NCBI RefSeq assembly: GCF_947507565.1
Contig: NC_089184.1
Coordinates: 2,480,001 to 2,544,000 of the forward strand
Direction of reading: 5' to 3'
Source of the DNA: Oscarella lobularis
Lineage: Eukaryota > Porifera > Homoscleromorpha > Homosclerophorida > Oscarellidae
DNA: 64,000 nucleotides
Shown: in pieces, positions 54,644-64,000 of the stretch
How positions within the stretch are numbered: position 1 is the first letter of the stretch
How the letters are laid out: the number at the start of each line of letters is the position of its first letter
Notes under the pieces: model-generated
The model's input: only the letters and a program-made list of their open reading frames with translations
Told to the model about the DNA's origin: nothing
Databases searched by the model: none
Made by a program: the position numbers and the translations under genes

Positions 54644-54765
54644 AAATCTTTTGATGAGAACGTGGCTCAATCAACGTACGTATCCTTAGAAATCTTTTGA
54701 TGAGAGCGTGGCTCTATCATCGTACGTATCTTCAAGAATCTTCTAATAAAAACGTGGCTCTCCTT
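54644..54765. repeat. Minisatellite, about 50-bp unit x about 2.5
   Basis: AATCTTTTGATGAGA(A/G)CGTGGCTC(A/T)ATCA(A/T)CGTACGTATC repeated twice, with a third partial unit at 54735. Confidence 0.7.
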
Positions 54766-55024
54766 CGGCAGACAAAGAAACATTATTCAGAAAAAGTTAT
54801 CCTTTCCCATTCGCGTTTCATTCATTTCATTTGTGCGGGCTTCAATTTGTGCGTGATTCATTATATAGGTTAAAGTAAAGTAACAAGAAAATGGTCCATA
54901 AATGCTACGGTACAAAGAGATGTCTACAACCAAAGAAAAAAATACATTTGACGCTGAAAATTCCGCCGACTGAAGGATTTTGTAGTAGTTATGTTTGACT
55001 GCTCCTACCTGAGCCTTGACACGC

Positions 55025-55833
55025 CTTCAGAAAAAGTTGCTGGAGTGACAGAAACATAGCGCAGAATGGGGGCTAGAAAAATCTTCATTTTCGCCAGTAC
55101 TAAGTGAGAGGCAGTCACATCGTCGAATGCAGTAGCAGTAGCAGCATTGAGAATAAGATCGAGCAAACGACAGCGTAGTGAGTATAACGGTGAAGATAAA
55201 CAGAAGAAGCGTTGAAAAACAGACAAGGCTTTTAAGAACGGCAGAAGAAACGTAAGGAGGCGAACTGTGCTCTTCGAAACCACTTGCTCCTAATAGGAGC
55301 GGTACTCCGGGACATGCAATCGAAAACCCTGTCAGTCCAATAGAAAACGCCCAGATTGCTCCGACGCGATTGCAAAACTAGAAAAATAAGAGACGCACAC
55401 AATGAATTAAGTATATACAAGACACTTTTGCAATCGCTCAACCCTTTTTCTTGTAGAAGTGTCGCGAGATTTTTCCGCTATTAAAGTGAATAAGGACGCC
55501 AAGACAACAAACTAGGAAAAATTAATTAAAAGAGGCGAAAAAGGAATTTCGCTTATTTTTAATTCGAACCGAAATGGAAGCGAAGGCTGGAACCGAAAAG
55601 GCAACGTGAAATACTAACAGTGGATACTCTTCGTGACGATCATTGTAACTATCATTGATGAATACACCCACGAGTAGGAAGAAAAGGATCAGCGCGTTCG
55701 ACAATGACGCGCCCGTTAGACAGAGAAGAGAGCGAGAGATCTTAATTCGAGGTATTAGTGGCTTGCTGCCCGCCAGGCTCGTCGTCGACGGACGAGGAGG
55801 AGCATCGAGGCCTAGGACGAGATGCTGCGCCAT
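55025..55833 (-). CDS. Four-transmembrane protein, unrecognised family
   Basis: ATG 55833 (MAQHLVLGLDAPPRPSTTSL) opens an exon with a basic-rich lead-in and TM1 ALILFFLLVGVFI, then LLVFHVAFSVPAFASISV as TM2. A second exon after AATTTTTCCTAG (near 55503) reads FVVLASLFTLIAEKSRD. A third after TTATTTTTCTAG (near 55383) reads NRVGAIWAFSIGLTGFSIA as a TM. After a loop, SLVCFSTLLLFIFTVILTTL is the last TM, followed by a Cys-rich tail (SQCCYCYCIRRCDC, likely palmitoylated) and TGA near 55027. Exon joins between the first and second parts are not fully settled. Start chosen as the only Met in good context. No family recognised. Confidence 0.5.
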
Positions 55834-55933
55834 CGAAGTCCCGGACAGGAAGTTGCTCCTGGAGAAATTTGCATAATGACGTCAGTCCCGAAATAGTGTG
55901 ACAGTACAGTACTGCATTTCGCTCTCGGCGCAT

Positions 55934-57700
55934 CGATGCTAGGAATACTTTACAAATATGTCAACTTATAGAAAATGTTGGCGGCGCTTTGTGACGACAC
56001 CGAAAATCGTACGAGGAGACATATACTGTAGAGTAGCAGCGCCGACCTCAAAACGCTCTATGTCATTGGGAAACGCCCTCACCTACAGTATAAGGCTGAA
56101 CCCAATTTGCAAACGTTGATGACGCGGACTTTGGAGGAGGAGCGTCCGTTTGTAGGTAGAAGTTCATTCAGTCGTATCAAATAACAGTGAATATTCAAAC
56201 GACAATTTTACGTCGCTGATTACGTTATTTTGAAGTTGAAATAGTAGTCAAAAAGAGCGGGACAATTGCCTACTGTGCACTCTCGATCAGCTGATGCAGA
56301 CGGAATACGAAATTATGTCCACTATCAAAAATACGTTCATGAAGCCACACAACCGGAATGTTACAGAATTCAGAAATAAAGACAACAATTAATAAATTTT
56401 GGGCAATCGTTCCCAGGTATTAAAAGAAAGACCATCAGTCTAATCAGTACGCTTGCAAAAAAAATTTGTAAGAATTGGATTAGCTGTCCTATGGCAGGAT
56501 TGAGGATCTATACTCGTTCAAATACCTAAGAGTCCTATGGTAGGAGCGAGGATCTATACTCGTTCAAATCTTTAAGATTCCTATGATAGGATTTAGATTC
56601 TATACTCGTTCAAAAACCTAAGAGTCCTATGGTAGTACAGTAAGGCTGAACCTATAACCTATAGATGTTGATGACACGTAGGTATGAGATTATTCACACG
56701 TATCAAATAACAGTGATTACTCGTCGATTGTTTATCGCTGACTACGTCATTTTGAAGTTAAATACCCGACGACGGCACAATTACAACGGACGCACGATCG
56801 CCCCTGTTCACTCAGGATCAGCTGAATCAGACTAAATTGATGCAGATGGAACACGAAACAATGACCACCAGCAACAAAGACGCCATCCTATTTTTGGTAA
56901 CGTTCATGAAAGCCACAAAAACCGAGATTTTACAGAAGTGGCAATTTCAGTGTTACATTCTGAAATAAAGAATATGATATAAGAATTTTTTGGGCGATCT
57001 TTCCTAGGTATCAAAATTAAGACTATCATTCTAATGGTTACCTTTGATAAAATTCCGTGAGAATTGGATTTGCTGTCTGTTGCACAAAAAAATGAAAAAA
57101 AGTCTTCCGTTTTTGTAGAGATCTTGAGTTGAGGAGAATGCCGGGGAATCTGACAATCTCCTGCAACGAAAATGCCTTGGAGATCTCGCTAGATGACTGG
57201 TAGACGCTTTGAATGATCTTTCGATGATCGACGCACGTCGCTTCGAAGTCGAGAACAAGAAAGAAGTCGAACGAAGGCATAGCTCGGCCAGCAAATGCTG
57301 TAGAGACAAGCTAAGACCTTTTCAATGCCGCATCGAAGCAATCGCAATTGCCAAACGGGCTAAAAAGACGGAAGAAGACGTAGCAGCTTGCAGAACAAAC
57401 GGGAATTTAAAATACCCGGACATATGGGCTAATTTCATCCCGGTACTGAACTGTAAAACCTGAAACATTTCTTTCTGGCTCGCTGCTACTTCTAAACACT
57501 ATCAAGAAAGCCCAAATTTTGACATCGTTTTATTAAGCACGCATTGACAGAAAATCGACACATTATAGTATTATTTACCATCTAAAAAACACAAATGCAC
57601 AAAAAAGCCGACGACTACCCAAGACACCTGACAGCATGACATGTTGTACCTAACGATTTTTGCTGTTGTATGCAGGGTCAACTATGACCTTCTACGAGTA
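55934..57700. other. Duplicated 3' flank of the RTK units, with minisatellite
   Basis: Positions 56110-56420 and 56640-57640 are two versions of the 51830-52900 block, so this flank exists about three times. Between them, at 56487-56635, is a 49-bp minisatellite. No gene called. Confidence 0.55.
56487..56637. repeat. 49-bp minisatellite, three units
   Basis: Three imperfect copies of (AAGAGTCCTATGGTAGGA)...(GATCTATACTCGTTCAAA) spaced about 49 bp apart. Confidence 0.75.
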
Positions 57701-57754
57701 ATGTTGTCAGCTCAGACGAAACACCCTTGCACGACTGATTTTCAAGCACTAGGA

Positions 57755-60700
57755 TCATCCTTTACCTGCTTGGTTTGCACAATCTAAGTCCTCTGCGCTG
57801 GCCATGACGTTCACGTAGGTAATCAACTTCTGAGATGGCAATTTCTTCTCTTTCTTCTTCTCTTTCACCTCCGCGGGCGCATCACGCAAAGGATTGCCAT
57901 CATTCATAGTAATGATATGTGGCAAGGAAACTTCTTCTTTATTCATTGGATCTAACATGGCGCCACGAGGAGCGAAAGAACTCATAGGCGTGTAATCGTC
58001 TTTAACGGGCATATTTGATTGGGTCGAAGCAATATTCAAATAACTCGCACGAGAATTGGACAAATCCTGCGCCGCAGTGTTGACGTAACTGGTACCTGCC
58101 AACAGCACTTTCTTATTCGACTGAGGCAATAAAGGTTGTTTTTCAAATTTGGAGTCGGGAGGAGTAAAAGAACTCATAGGCTGCAATCCTCCGACTTCGA
58201 TTCGGTCGACGACACATCTAAATGACCCGCAGATATGTGGCCCATATCTCTCATAGCTTGCAAAGCGTTCGCCACGTCACTCGACTTGATTCTATCCGAC
58301 GGACCCCTTTCTCAGCAGCGAAGCATAAACTGATACACGGACTTGGGACAGAGCGAAGGACACTCCAAACTCAAGCTACCCTGAAGAATTCCACCGATCA
58401 CTTGCTCATTGCTCTTAGCAAAATACTGCTGATACCCAAAGACGAAGATCTCCCATAGAAGAACGCCTAGTGACCAGACGTCTGATTCGACAGTGTACTT
58501 CCCGTCAGTTACCGCTTCTGGGGCTATCCATCGAATGGGCATAGTACCGCCTTTACGACGATAATACTCTTCTTGGTAAATATCTCCTGCCATTCCAAAG
58601 TCGGAAACTTTCACTGATAATTGATTATTGTTTTCGCCGACGAGACAGTTCCGTGCAGCAATATCCCGATGAACAAACAAACGCGAGGCGAGATAGGCGA
58701 CGCCGGCGGCCGCCTGAGCGGCGATGTCCACTAGTTGGACGATAGAGAGAAAAGAGCGTGGATGTGTCTCGCTAGGACGCGCCTTTCGAATGAAGGCCTT
58801 CAAATCGCCGTGTTTCATGAGTTCAGTGATGAGATAGAGGGGTTCGTCACGCGTGCAGATTCCCAGAAGACGGACAATGTTTGGATAATCAAAGTCCATC
58901 ATGATTTCCATTTCCTTTCGAAAATCTTCGGCCGTCTCTTGCGACGAACCCCGCTTCATTGTTTTCACTGCAACTCGCGTTTTCTCTTCGCCTTTGACGA
59001 CTCCCGTTGCCCAGGCAAAATAGACTTTTCCAAATTGACCTTCGCCGAGTTCATCTTCAATTTTGAGACGCTCCTTGCTGAATTGGAATTCGTCGTACGT
59101 TGGCCACGTCATGAGCCAGTGATTTTGGCATTGGTTTTTTAATTTTTGTAGCTGAATTTCCAATTGTGCCTGACGACGTCTCTTTTGCACGCAGACGATA
59201 ATAATCACAAGTACGATTATTAACAGCGCTGTTACCGACGAAGCCATAGCTAAATGACCACGTGTAAGAGCGTGTAAGAAATAACGATGTCAAAGTTTTA
59301 CCTGTTCTTGGTAGTGTTTCAGGAAGCTTTGGAATATCAATTTTATCTATTACATTGTATGGAAAACAAGATGGCATAGTGTTACCAACTAACTAAAGAC
59401 GAATCGTATCAAGACATTTGATGTTGTTATCAAATCGTTTTAGTGATCGAATGCACCTGTCGCAGTTCTATCCGTATGCGTCGTCGAGACACGAACATTG
59501 GCCGGTCGTCGTGTTACAATTTTCGTTCAACGATCAAGGCAAAAAACATTCGCAAAATAAAAACGTACACACCTAACTTAGCAGTTAAATCAAAGAGACG
59601 CTTTACCTGGCTGAGCTGTACGCGCTTTGACTATAGAAGTAAGAGGACCTTTTCCCGCTCCTGTGACAGCTCGCATCCACACTGAATACTCGTTAAGAGG
59701 CTCCAAGTTTGATATAGTGATATTCTATACAAACCCCGTTAGATTATTGGATTATTAGTTTAGGTATAGGTCGTACTGTAGAATCTGGAGATGCAGTAAC
59801 ATGTAGCAGTCTTGCTTTGCTTTCTCTTTGATAGTAAATGACGTATTCCTTCAACAATCCATTAATTTCGGTGCACGACACTTTGCTCCACTCCACTAAT
59901 AGCTCCTTTCCCCCGACGATATCGACCACGAACATATTCCGGGGAGCGCCGGTCGGTTCTATTTCTTTATAATTAAACATAATGCGTACATTTAGTTTGC
60001 CTTACTGCTTTCTGCTGTCAGAACGACGTCCGACGTCCAACCGCTCACGTATAGAAATCCTAATGAATCGTCTTTAGATATTGCGTAAACATAAACGTTG
60101 TACCACGAGTAACTAGAAACAAGTCCCTGTAAGAGCGTCAAGGAGATGAGGTAAAGAAACAAACCTTGTCAAGTTGGTGATCACATGTTCGGTTATGTTT
60201 TAAAATTTCCGCCAAAGCGCAAACGAAAGGACTACCATCATGGCAACACGTCGTTTGGCTGTGCACCTCTTTGTTCATGGAACTGTTAAAGGAAGAACAT
60301 TGGTATCCAACGCGAAATCCCATGAACAAACTATTGACATTTCTTGGAGATAAAGACCACGTCACTTTGAGATCAACCAGACCATCCACGCCGGAAATTG
60401 AAGTGACGTTTAGAAAGGAAAGATCCGTTGGACGTGCAGGCGCAGCTAAGAGTTAATCAATAATTTATTGATTATTTAACTAATTGCTTTACAAACCTGC
60501 ATACGTTCTAACAGACTGAACAGAAGAGTAAGGACTAGGACCAAAGTGGTTGTAAGCCCGGATTTTGACGTCATAAACCACGTGCTCCTCCAGTCCAGTT
60601 AGAGTAGTGTAAAATGACTGAACGTCACCGCTCACATTAACCGTACGTGTATGAGGATCCGTATCAAACTCTTCTCCAACGTAATGTATTTCATAAGACT

Positions 60701-61020
60701 GATATTTCCGTTGCGATCTTCCACCGGAGGAGGATCCCATTCAACGCGAATACAGTTCACACAGCTATTTCGATGTAAGAAAGGATCAAGAGAAATGACG
60801 GTTAAATTAGCCGCAGGTTGACTAGGAACTATGAAAGAGAGATAGAGCGAGATGTCGACACTAAATAGAAATAATCTATAGGTTAATTTAACTGTCACCA
60901 CCTCGTTCCACGGGTGTCGTCGATGTTTCAATCTCTGGCGTCGTTGTCGTTGTTTCGGTCGTCGACCAGAGAAGCGACGTGAAGACGAGAACAACGCACA
61001 AAATCGTTTGTCCTACCAAA
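57755..61020 (-). CDS. Receptor tyrosine kinase with FN3 ectodomain (TGA at invariant kinase Trp)
   Basis: Minus strand. Hydrophobic lead TILCVVLVFTSLLW (near 61000) with a Thr-rich stretch TETTTTTPEIETSTTP. FN3-like modules: PSQPAANLTVISLDPF to LEEHVVYDVKIRAYNHFG (60840-60490, one-base shift near 60700); VDLKVTWSLSPRNVNS (60430-60140); ELLVEWSKVSCTEINGLL to NITISNLEPLNEYSVW (59980-59620). TM SVTALLIIVLVIIIVCV (near 59200). Kinase: ELGEGQFGKVYF, VAVKTM, FRKEMEIMMDFDYPNIVRLL, FVHRDIAARNCLV, VSDFGMAGDIYQEEYYRRKG, RWIAPEAV, SDVWSLGVLLWEIF, SVYQFMLRC. The next codon is TGA (58312-58314), where the sister copy has TGG. The tail (ERGPSDRIKSSDV and on) continues; a one-base deletion precedes TPMSSF. 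The tail has YVNT, YLNI and YVNV (YxN, Grb2-SH2-type sites). Start exon not identified. Confidence 0.85.
58312..58314 (-). other. In-frame TGA at the invariant Trp of kinase subdomain XI
   Basis: The frame reads CTT CGC TGC TGA GAA AGG. The sister unit (about 53425) reads CGC TGC TGG GAG AGA. Tyrosine kinases have CW at this place almost without exception, so TGA replaces TGG by one G-to-A change. Confidence 0.85.
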
Positions 61021-62110
61021 ACAATGTTATCATAGCTAGTGACGTGTATGCATGGAACGCAGCCTATGGGCTATTTTTAGGAGCGTTTGTAGGGAGAGCT
61101 TTGGTTTTCCCCCCTAATGAAGGGCTTTGTTTCCTTGCCTCTATGTAATACGATCCCTCGCGTGTCTCACCTTCGATGATATATTCTATTCGCTTGACCA
61201 TGACTCGGATTCGCACGTGGAATGTTGAACGATGCACGCGGTATAGTCAAGTTCACTTGGACTGCTGTTTCTCCTTCTCAATCGGTTGAGAAGAGCGGGG
61301 CTATAGCTCACTATAGGGACAAACTATAGTAATAAAACGGGACGCGACTGTATAGCCAGGAGAGCGGACTTACGCGTGGCCGCGGTTTTAGAGGACGGTA
61401 AGGGTATGACCAGCAGATCGACGTTGATCGCATCCCCTCTATTTGAGTCAGTCTAAACACACAGATGACTAATTCAAGTTATATATATATGCCTACGAAA
61501 AGAACTTCAGATAGCTGCACGCCGTTATAACAAACCGAATAAGCTACTTGGGACTTCTCTTCGACGCGCGCAGAGTCTCTTCTGATATCTGACACGGTTT
61601 CACAAATATTATTCTTAGGTAATTGTTTTGAAGTCGTTGACAACGCCCTTCCAACGATTGATATAGCATTGAAGGGGGAAAAGGCGCTATAGTCACCAAT
61701 TACATTCACTATCTAAAACTAGAACAAAATTATTAACTCCAGCATGCAATGCGTGGCACTGCATGCCTACTACGTGAACATATGCTTATGTGCGCGTGCA
61801 TTAAAAGGGTTGCTCTCGAGATAAGTTGTCCGCTTGATCGACGTGCATGTGCAAAAGTATTTCGAACGCCTTTTCTCTCTTACCTGTAACAGGTTCAATG
61901 TTGGAACGGCATTCGCGACACTGCGACGTAAATTTCAATTTCTTTTTCACCAGTGTTCTGCACACTTCGTCCTCGTTGCAACGGGCAACAGAGAGGTCTC
62001 GTGACGCGTACAACATCAACTGAATCCATGGCCCTAGAATAAAAATACTTTTACTGAATCGTGCTCTTCTACTTCTCTTTTTCCTTCTCCTACTCATATA
62101 GTCTCTATGA
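61021..62110 (-). other. Possible upstream exons of the RTK or a separate gene
   Basis: An exon at about 62033-61885 lies between TTATTCTAG and GTAAGAG and reads IQLMLYASRDLSVARCNE then QCRECRSNIEPVT, a Cys-rich secreted-looking segment. A second open piece at 61709-61479 has SPFNAISIVGRALSTTSK. Both are on minus, upstream of the RTK at 57755-61020, and could be its N-terminal exons or an independent gene. No domain recognised. Confidence 0.35.
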
Positions 62111-64000
62111 CTTATAATTCAGTTCACAGCCGGAATACCACTTTCATCTATCATCAGTTCATTTCTTGCAAATCGCATCAACTATTCACCTTTACTTTTA
62201 AACGATTTCTTCTCGGCCCTCTTCCAACCGACAAACGCTCTTGAGTTGAGTACGTTCACGTGAAAATCCCTTAAGTCACTTTCTCATTAGTATTTGTTGG
62301 AGACGTTTATATTTCTTGAGTGGGAACCAACGTATTTATTTCATCTTCTTTTCAGGGTAAATTACCACGTGATGATTTATCTGTTTAGGGACGTCGTCTT
62401 ATGACTCTTAGCTCTACGTAATAGCTGCTCGATTGGATTGTTTCGCATTGCTTATTACCTCTCATCAACAATCTGATGGCATTCGATGAATATAGAATTT
62501 GATGACGTAGAGGATCCTGGACGGGCCTCTACCTAGAAATCATGCTCAAACGTAAAATTTTTAGCCAAAATTTTTAACATACGTATATTGCTTTGTTTTC
62601 TAGGTATTGCTTTGTTTTCTAGGTCCGTCACCATGGTAACACGTGTGCATGTTTATCATGTAAAGGAAGAGGGGTCTCCCGGATAAAAGTCCAAGGCGTG
62701 TGTTACCATGTAGACGACGAATGTGGTCATTTTATTGATAGAACTTATGCTTGTAGTCTACGTTCATGACCATGGCAACGCGAGTGCACGACGCCTTTTT
62801 GTGATATCACTTCGCGGATTTCAAGTTGAAGTAAGTTCTTTCCTCGTGGTTTTTATAGAATGTTCACGTCGCTTTTTTGCAGGCAAAAACTCTCTCCTCT
62901 CCCTCTCTTGTAACCTCGTAAAAGTGATTAATTTTTCAACATTTATATTAGACTTAATTACATCATTAGAAGATTGACTGTACTACGAGTTCTTTGTAAC
63001 AGTGTACACTTCATTTTGTTGGGCTTCAGGAGATGTTGGTAATTTATTTCTATCGTTTTCTTTCGCCGTATTAATTCTGTTGTCCTTTCAGGGAGTATGA
63101 GTTGGTGACCTATCTAGAAACTCTTTTGGGAAGGAGTTCTGAGAAAGAAGATGTCTCAGAATCGGCTTTGTTTTTATATTTCAAATGACTCTTTTCATAC
63201 CGTAGTTGTAGTAGAGATAGTCGCAGAGTAGTAGTGTAGACGTACAGTAGCGTGGCGACGACGGAGTCCTGAGCACGACCCTGCATTAGATATGAAACTG
63301 CTCCGAGACCTCCTTGAAGAGGAGTCGTGTGCACGCGCGTCGCAGTCACACAATAACGTAGACTTACGCAAGCTACAAACCTTTAGTAAATAAAACCCGG
63401 AAGTAAACCGGAATGTATGAAAAACTTTGCACATGGGTCTTGTTTGTTTCGCTGTCCACCTGCACGGACCGCGAGGGTCCGTACAAGCTTCGGTTGGGCG
63501 GGGGTCATCCTCCCTACTCCCCCGTCGGAGTTAGAGCCTGTTTAGTCTCCCGGCTCGGACGCCTGGGACCGGCAGCCCTCGGATGTGAGTTCTGTCGGCC
63601 TGGTTCCAGGGGGACCGCTATTGTAACCCACCGCGTCTTCCTAAGTGGGGTGGCAATTTATCACTCGTGCCACTGGAGTAGGGGATTGAATGTCCTGCGT
63701 TCAAGCCACGTTTATCCTCTCTGGCTCAAGAGTTGGGCCGGTTTAGTTTAGTCACCTCGGGGCCCAGAGGTAAATGTGGCTACAAAACAAAAATAAGCAG
63801 TTCAGATCAAAATTAATGTAAAGAACCTGAAGCGAAACCAGAAATCTTTTGCGCTCTCTTTGCGATCCCACAGATATAGTCCATAAAAGAGCTTGAGGTA
63901 ATTGAGTGCCCATGACGTTGGAGAACGTTTCTCCTTTAAAGAGAAACCCAGATTGGCATTATTCGCTGTGGCTTTATATACAGTACTGATGACACTAGAG
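62111..64000. other. Intergenic; GC-rich retroposon-like block at 63440-63790
   Basis: A 19-bp direct duplication (TTGCTTTGTTTTCTAGGTA-type) lies at 62588-62624. A plus-strand frame at 62723-62977 has no motif. Positions 63440-63790 are clearly GC-richer than their surroundings, contain a GCGTTCAAGCC word like a polymerase III B box, and end in A-rich ACAAAACAAAAATAA, as expected of a SINE. Not assigned to a family. Confidence 0.35.

Noticed and set aside
56487-56637. CRISPR array
   Set aside because: Three imperfect 49-bp units with no unique spacers, in a eukaryotic sequence; a plain minisatellite.
52210-57309. Ser/Arg-rich minus-strand frames repeated at 52210-52467 and 57031-57309
   Set aside because: They lie in a duplicated flank and have no recognisable domain; similarity comes from the duplication, and selection on the frame cannot be judged by eye.
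3452-58314. Nuclear genetic code with TGA = Trp
   Set aside because: TGA ends normal genes here (30631-30633 in the hydrolase). Two of the TGA sites align with Gly and one with Gln rather than Trp, and TAA/TAG interrupt some of the same genes. Decay, editing or error is simpler.

Overview
The window reads as nuclear DNA of an early-branching animal, most likely a sponge. Genes are split by short GT-AG introns (mostly about 45-110 bp). The domain repertoire is animal-type: receptor tyrosine kinases (RTKs) with fibronectin III (FN3) ectodomains, a GT29 sialyltransferase, and a CARD and a death domain. The sponge assignment is inference from compact multi-exon structure and gene content; no marker gene proves it. 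One 200-base assembly gap lies at 9944-10143.

Layout. 1-2.3 kb: no convincing gene, but a pair of inverted repeats. 2.3-6.06 kb (+): an NLR-like gene, death domain - NB-ARC ATPase - TPRs, with one in-frame TGA. 6-9.4 kb: mostly non-coding, with a telomere-like tract. 9.4-9.8 kb: a possible unknown gene running into the gap. 10.3-13.2 kb and 15.6-18.8 kb (+): two tandem genes for kelch - coiled coil - TKL-like kinase proteins. Their coiled coil is built from duplicated 63-bp exons that each encode exactly three heptads; the first copy has an in-frame TGA in the kinase. 20.4-36 kb: a duplicated array of three CARD - coiled coil - kelch genes (minus strand), two GT29 sialyltransferase-like copies (plus strand, both decayed), one valacyclovir-hydrolase-like alpha/beta hydrolase with Cys at the nucleophile position, one complete miniature LTR retroelement, and a collapsed relic of a third kelch-kinase.

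36.8-43.2 kb and 52.8-61.1 kb (minus): three or four RTK units at different stages of decay. One is a lone kinase domain, one a full-length gene with premature stops, one has lost TM and kinase by internal deletion, and one is near complete with an invariant kinase Trp replaced by TGA. The 43-52 kb stretch between them is rich in repeats: a palindromic GGACC array, a foldback element, a tRNA-like sequence, GATA repeats and a hAT-type MITE. It also holds a hypothetical multi-exon gene at 48.8-49.7 kb. A four-TM protein gene lies at 55.0-55.8 kb.

How it may fit together (inference). Death-fold domains (DD, CARD), an NB-ARC switch, kelch propellers, a TKL-like kinase and RTKs sitting in tandem and turning over fast is what one expects of a birth-and-death cluster of recognition and signalling genes, such as innate immunity, apoptosis or self-recognition. 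The CARD-kelch and kelch-kinase architectures are the most novel content. Many copies carry frameshifts or stops. I cannot tell true pseudogenes from indel errors in the assembly, so exon ends and intactness should be read with that in mind.
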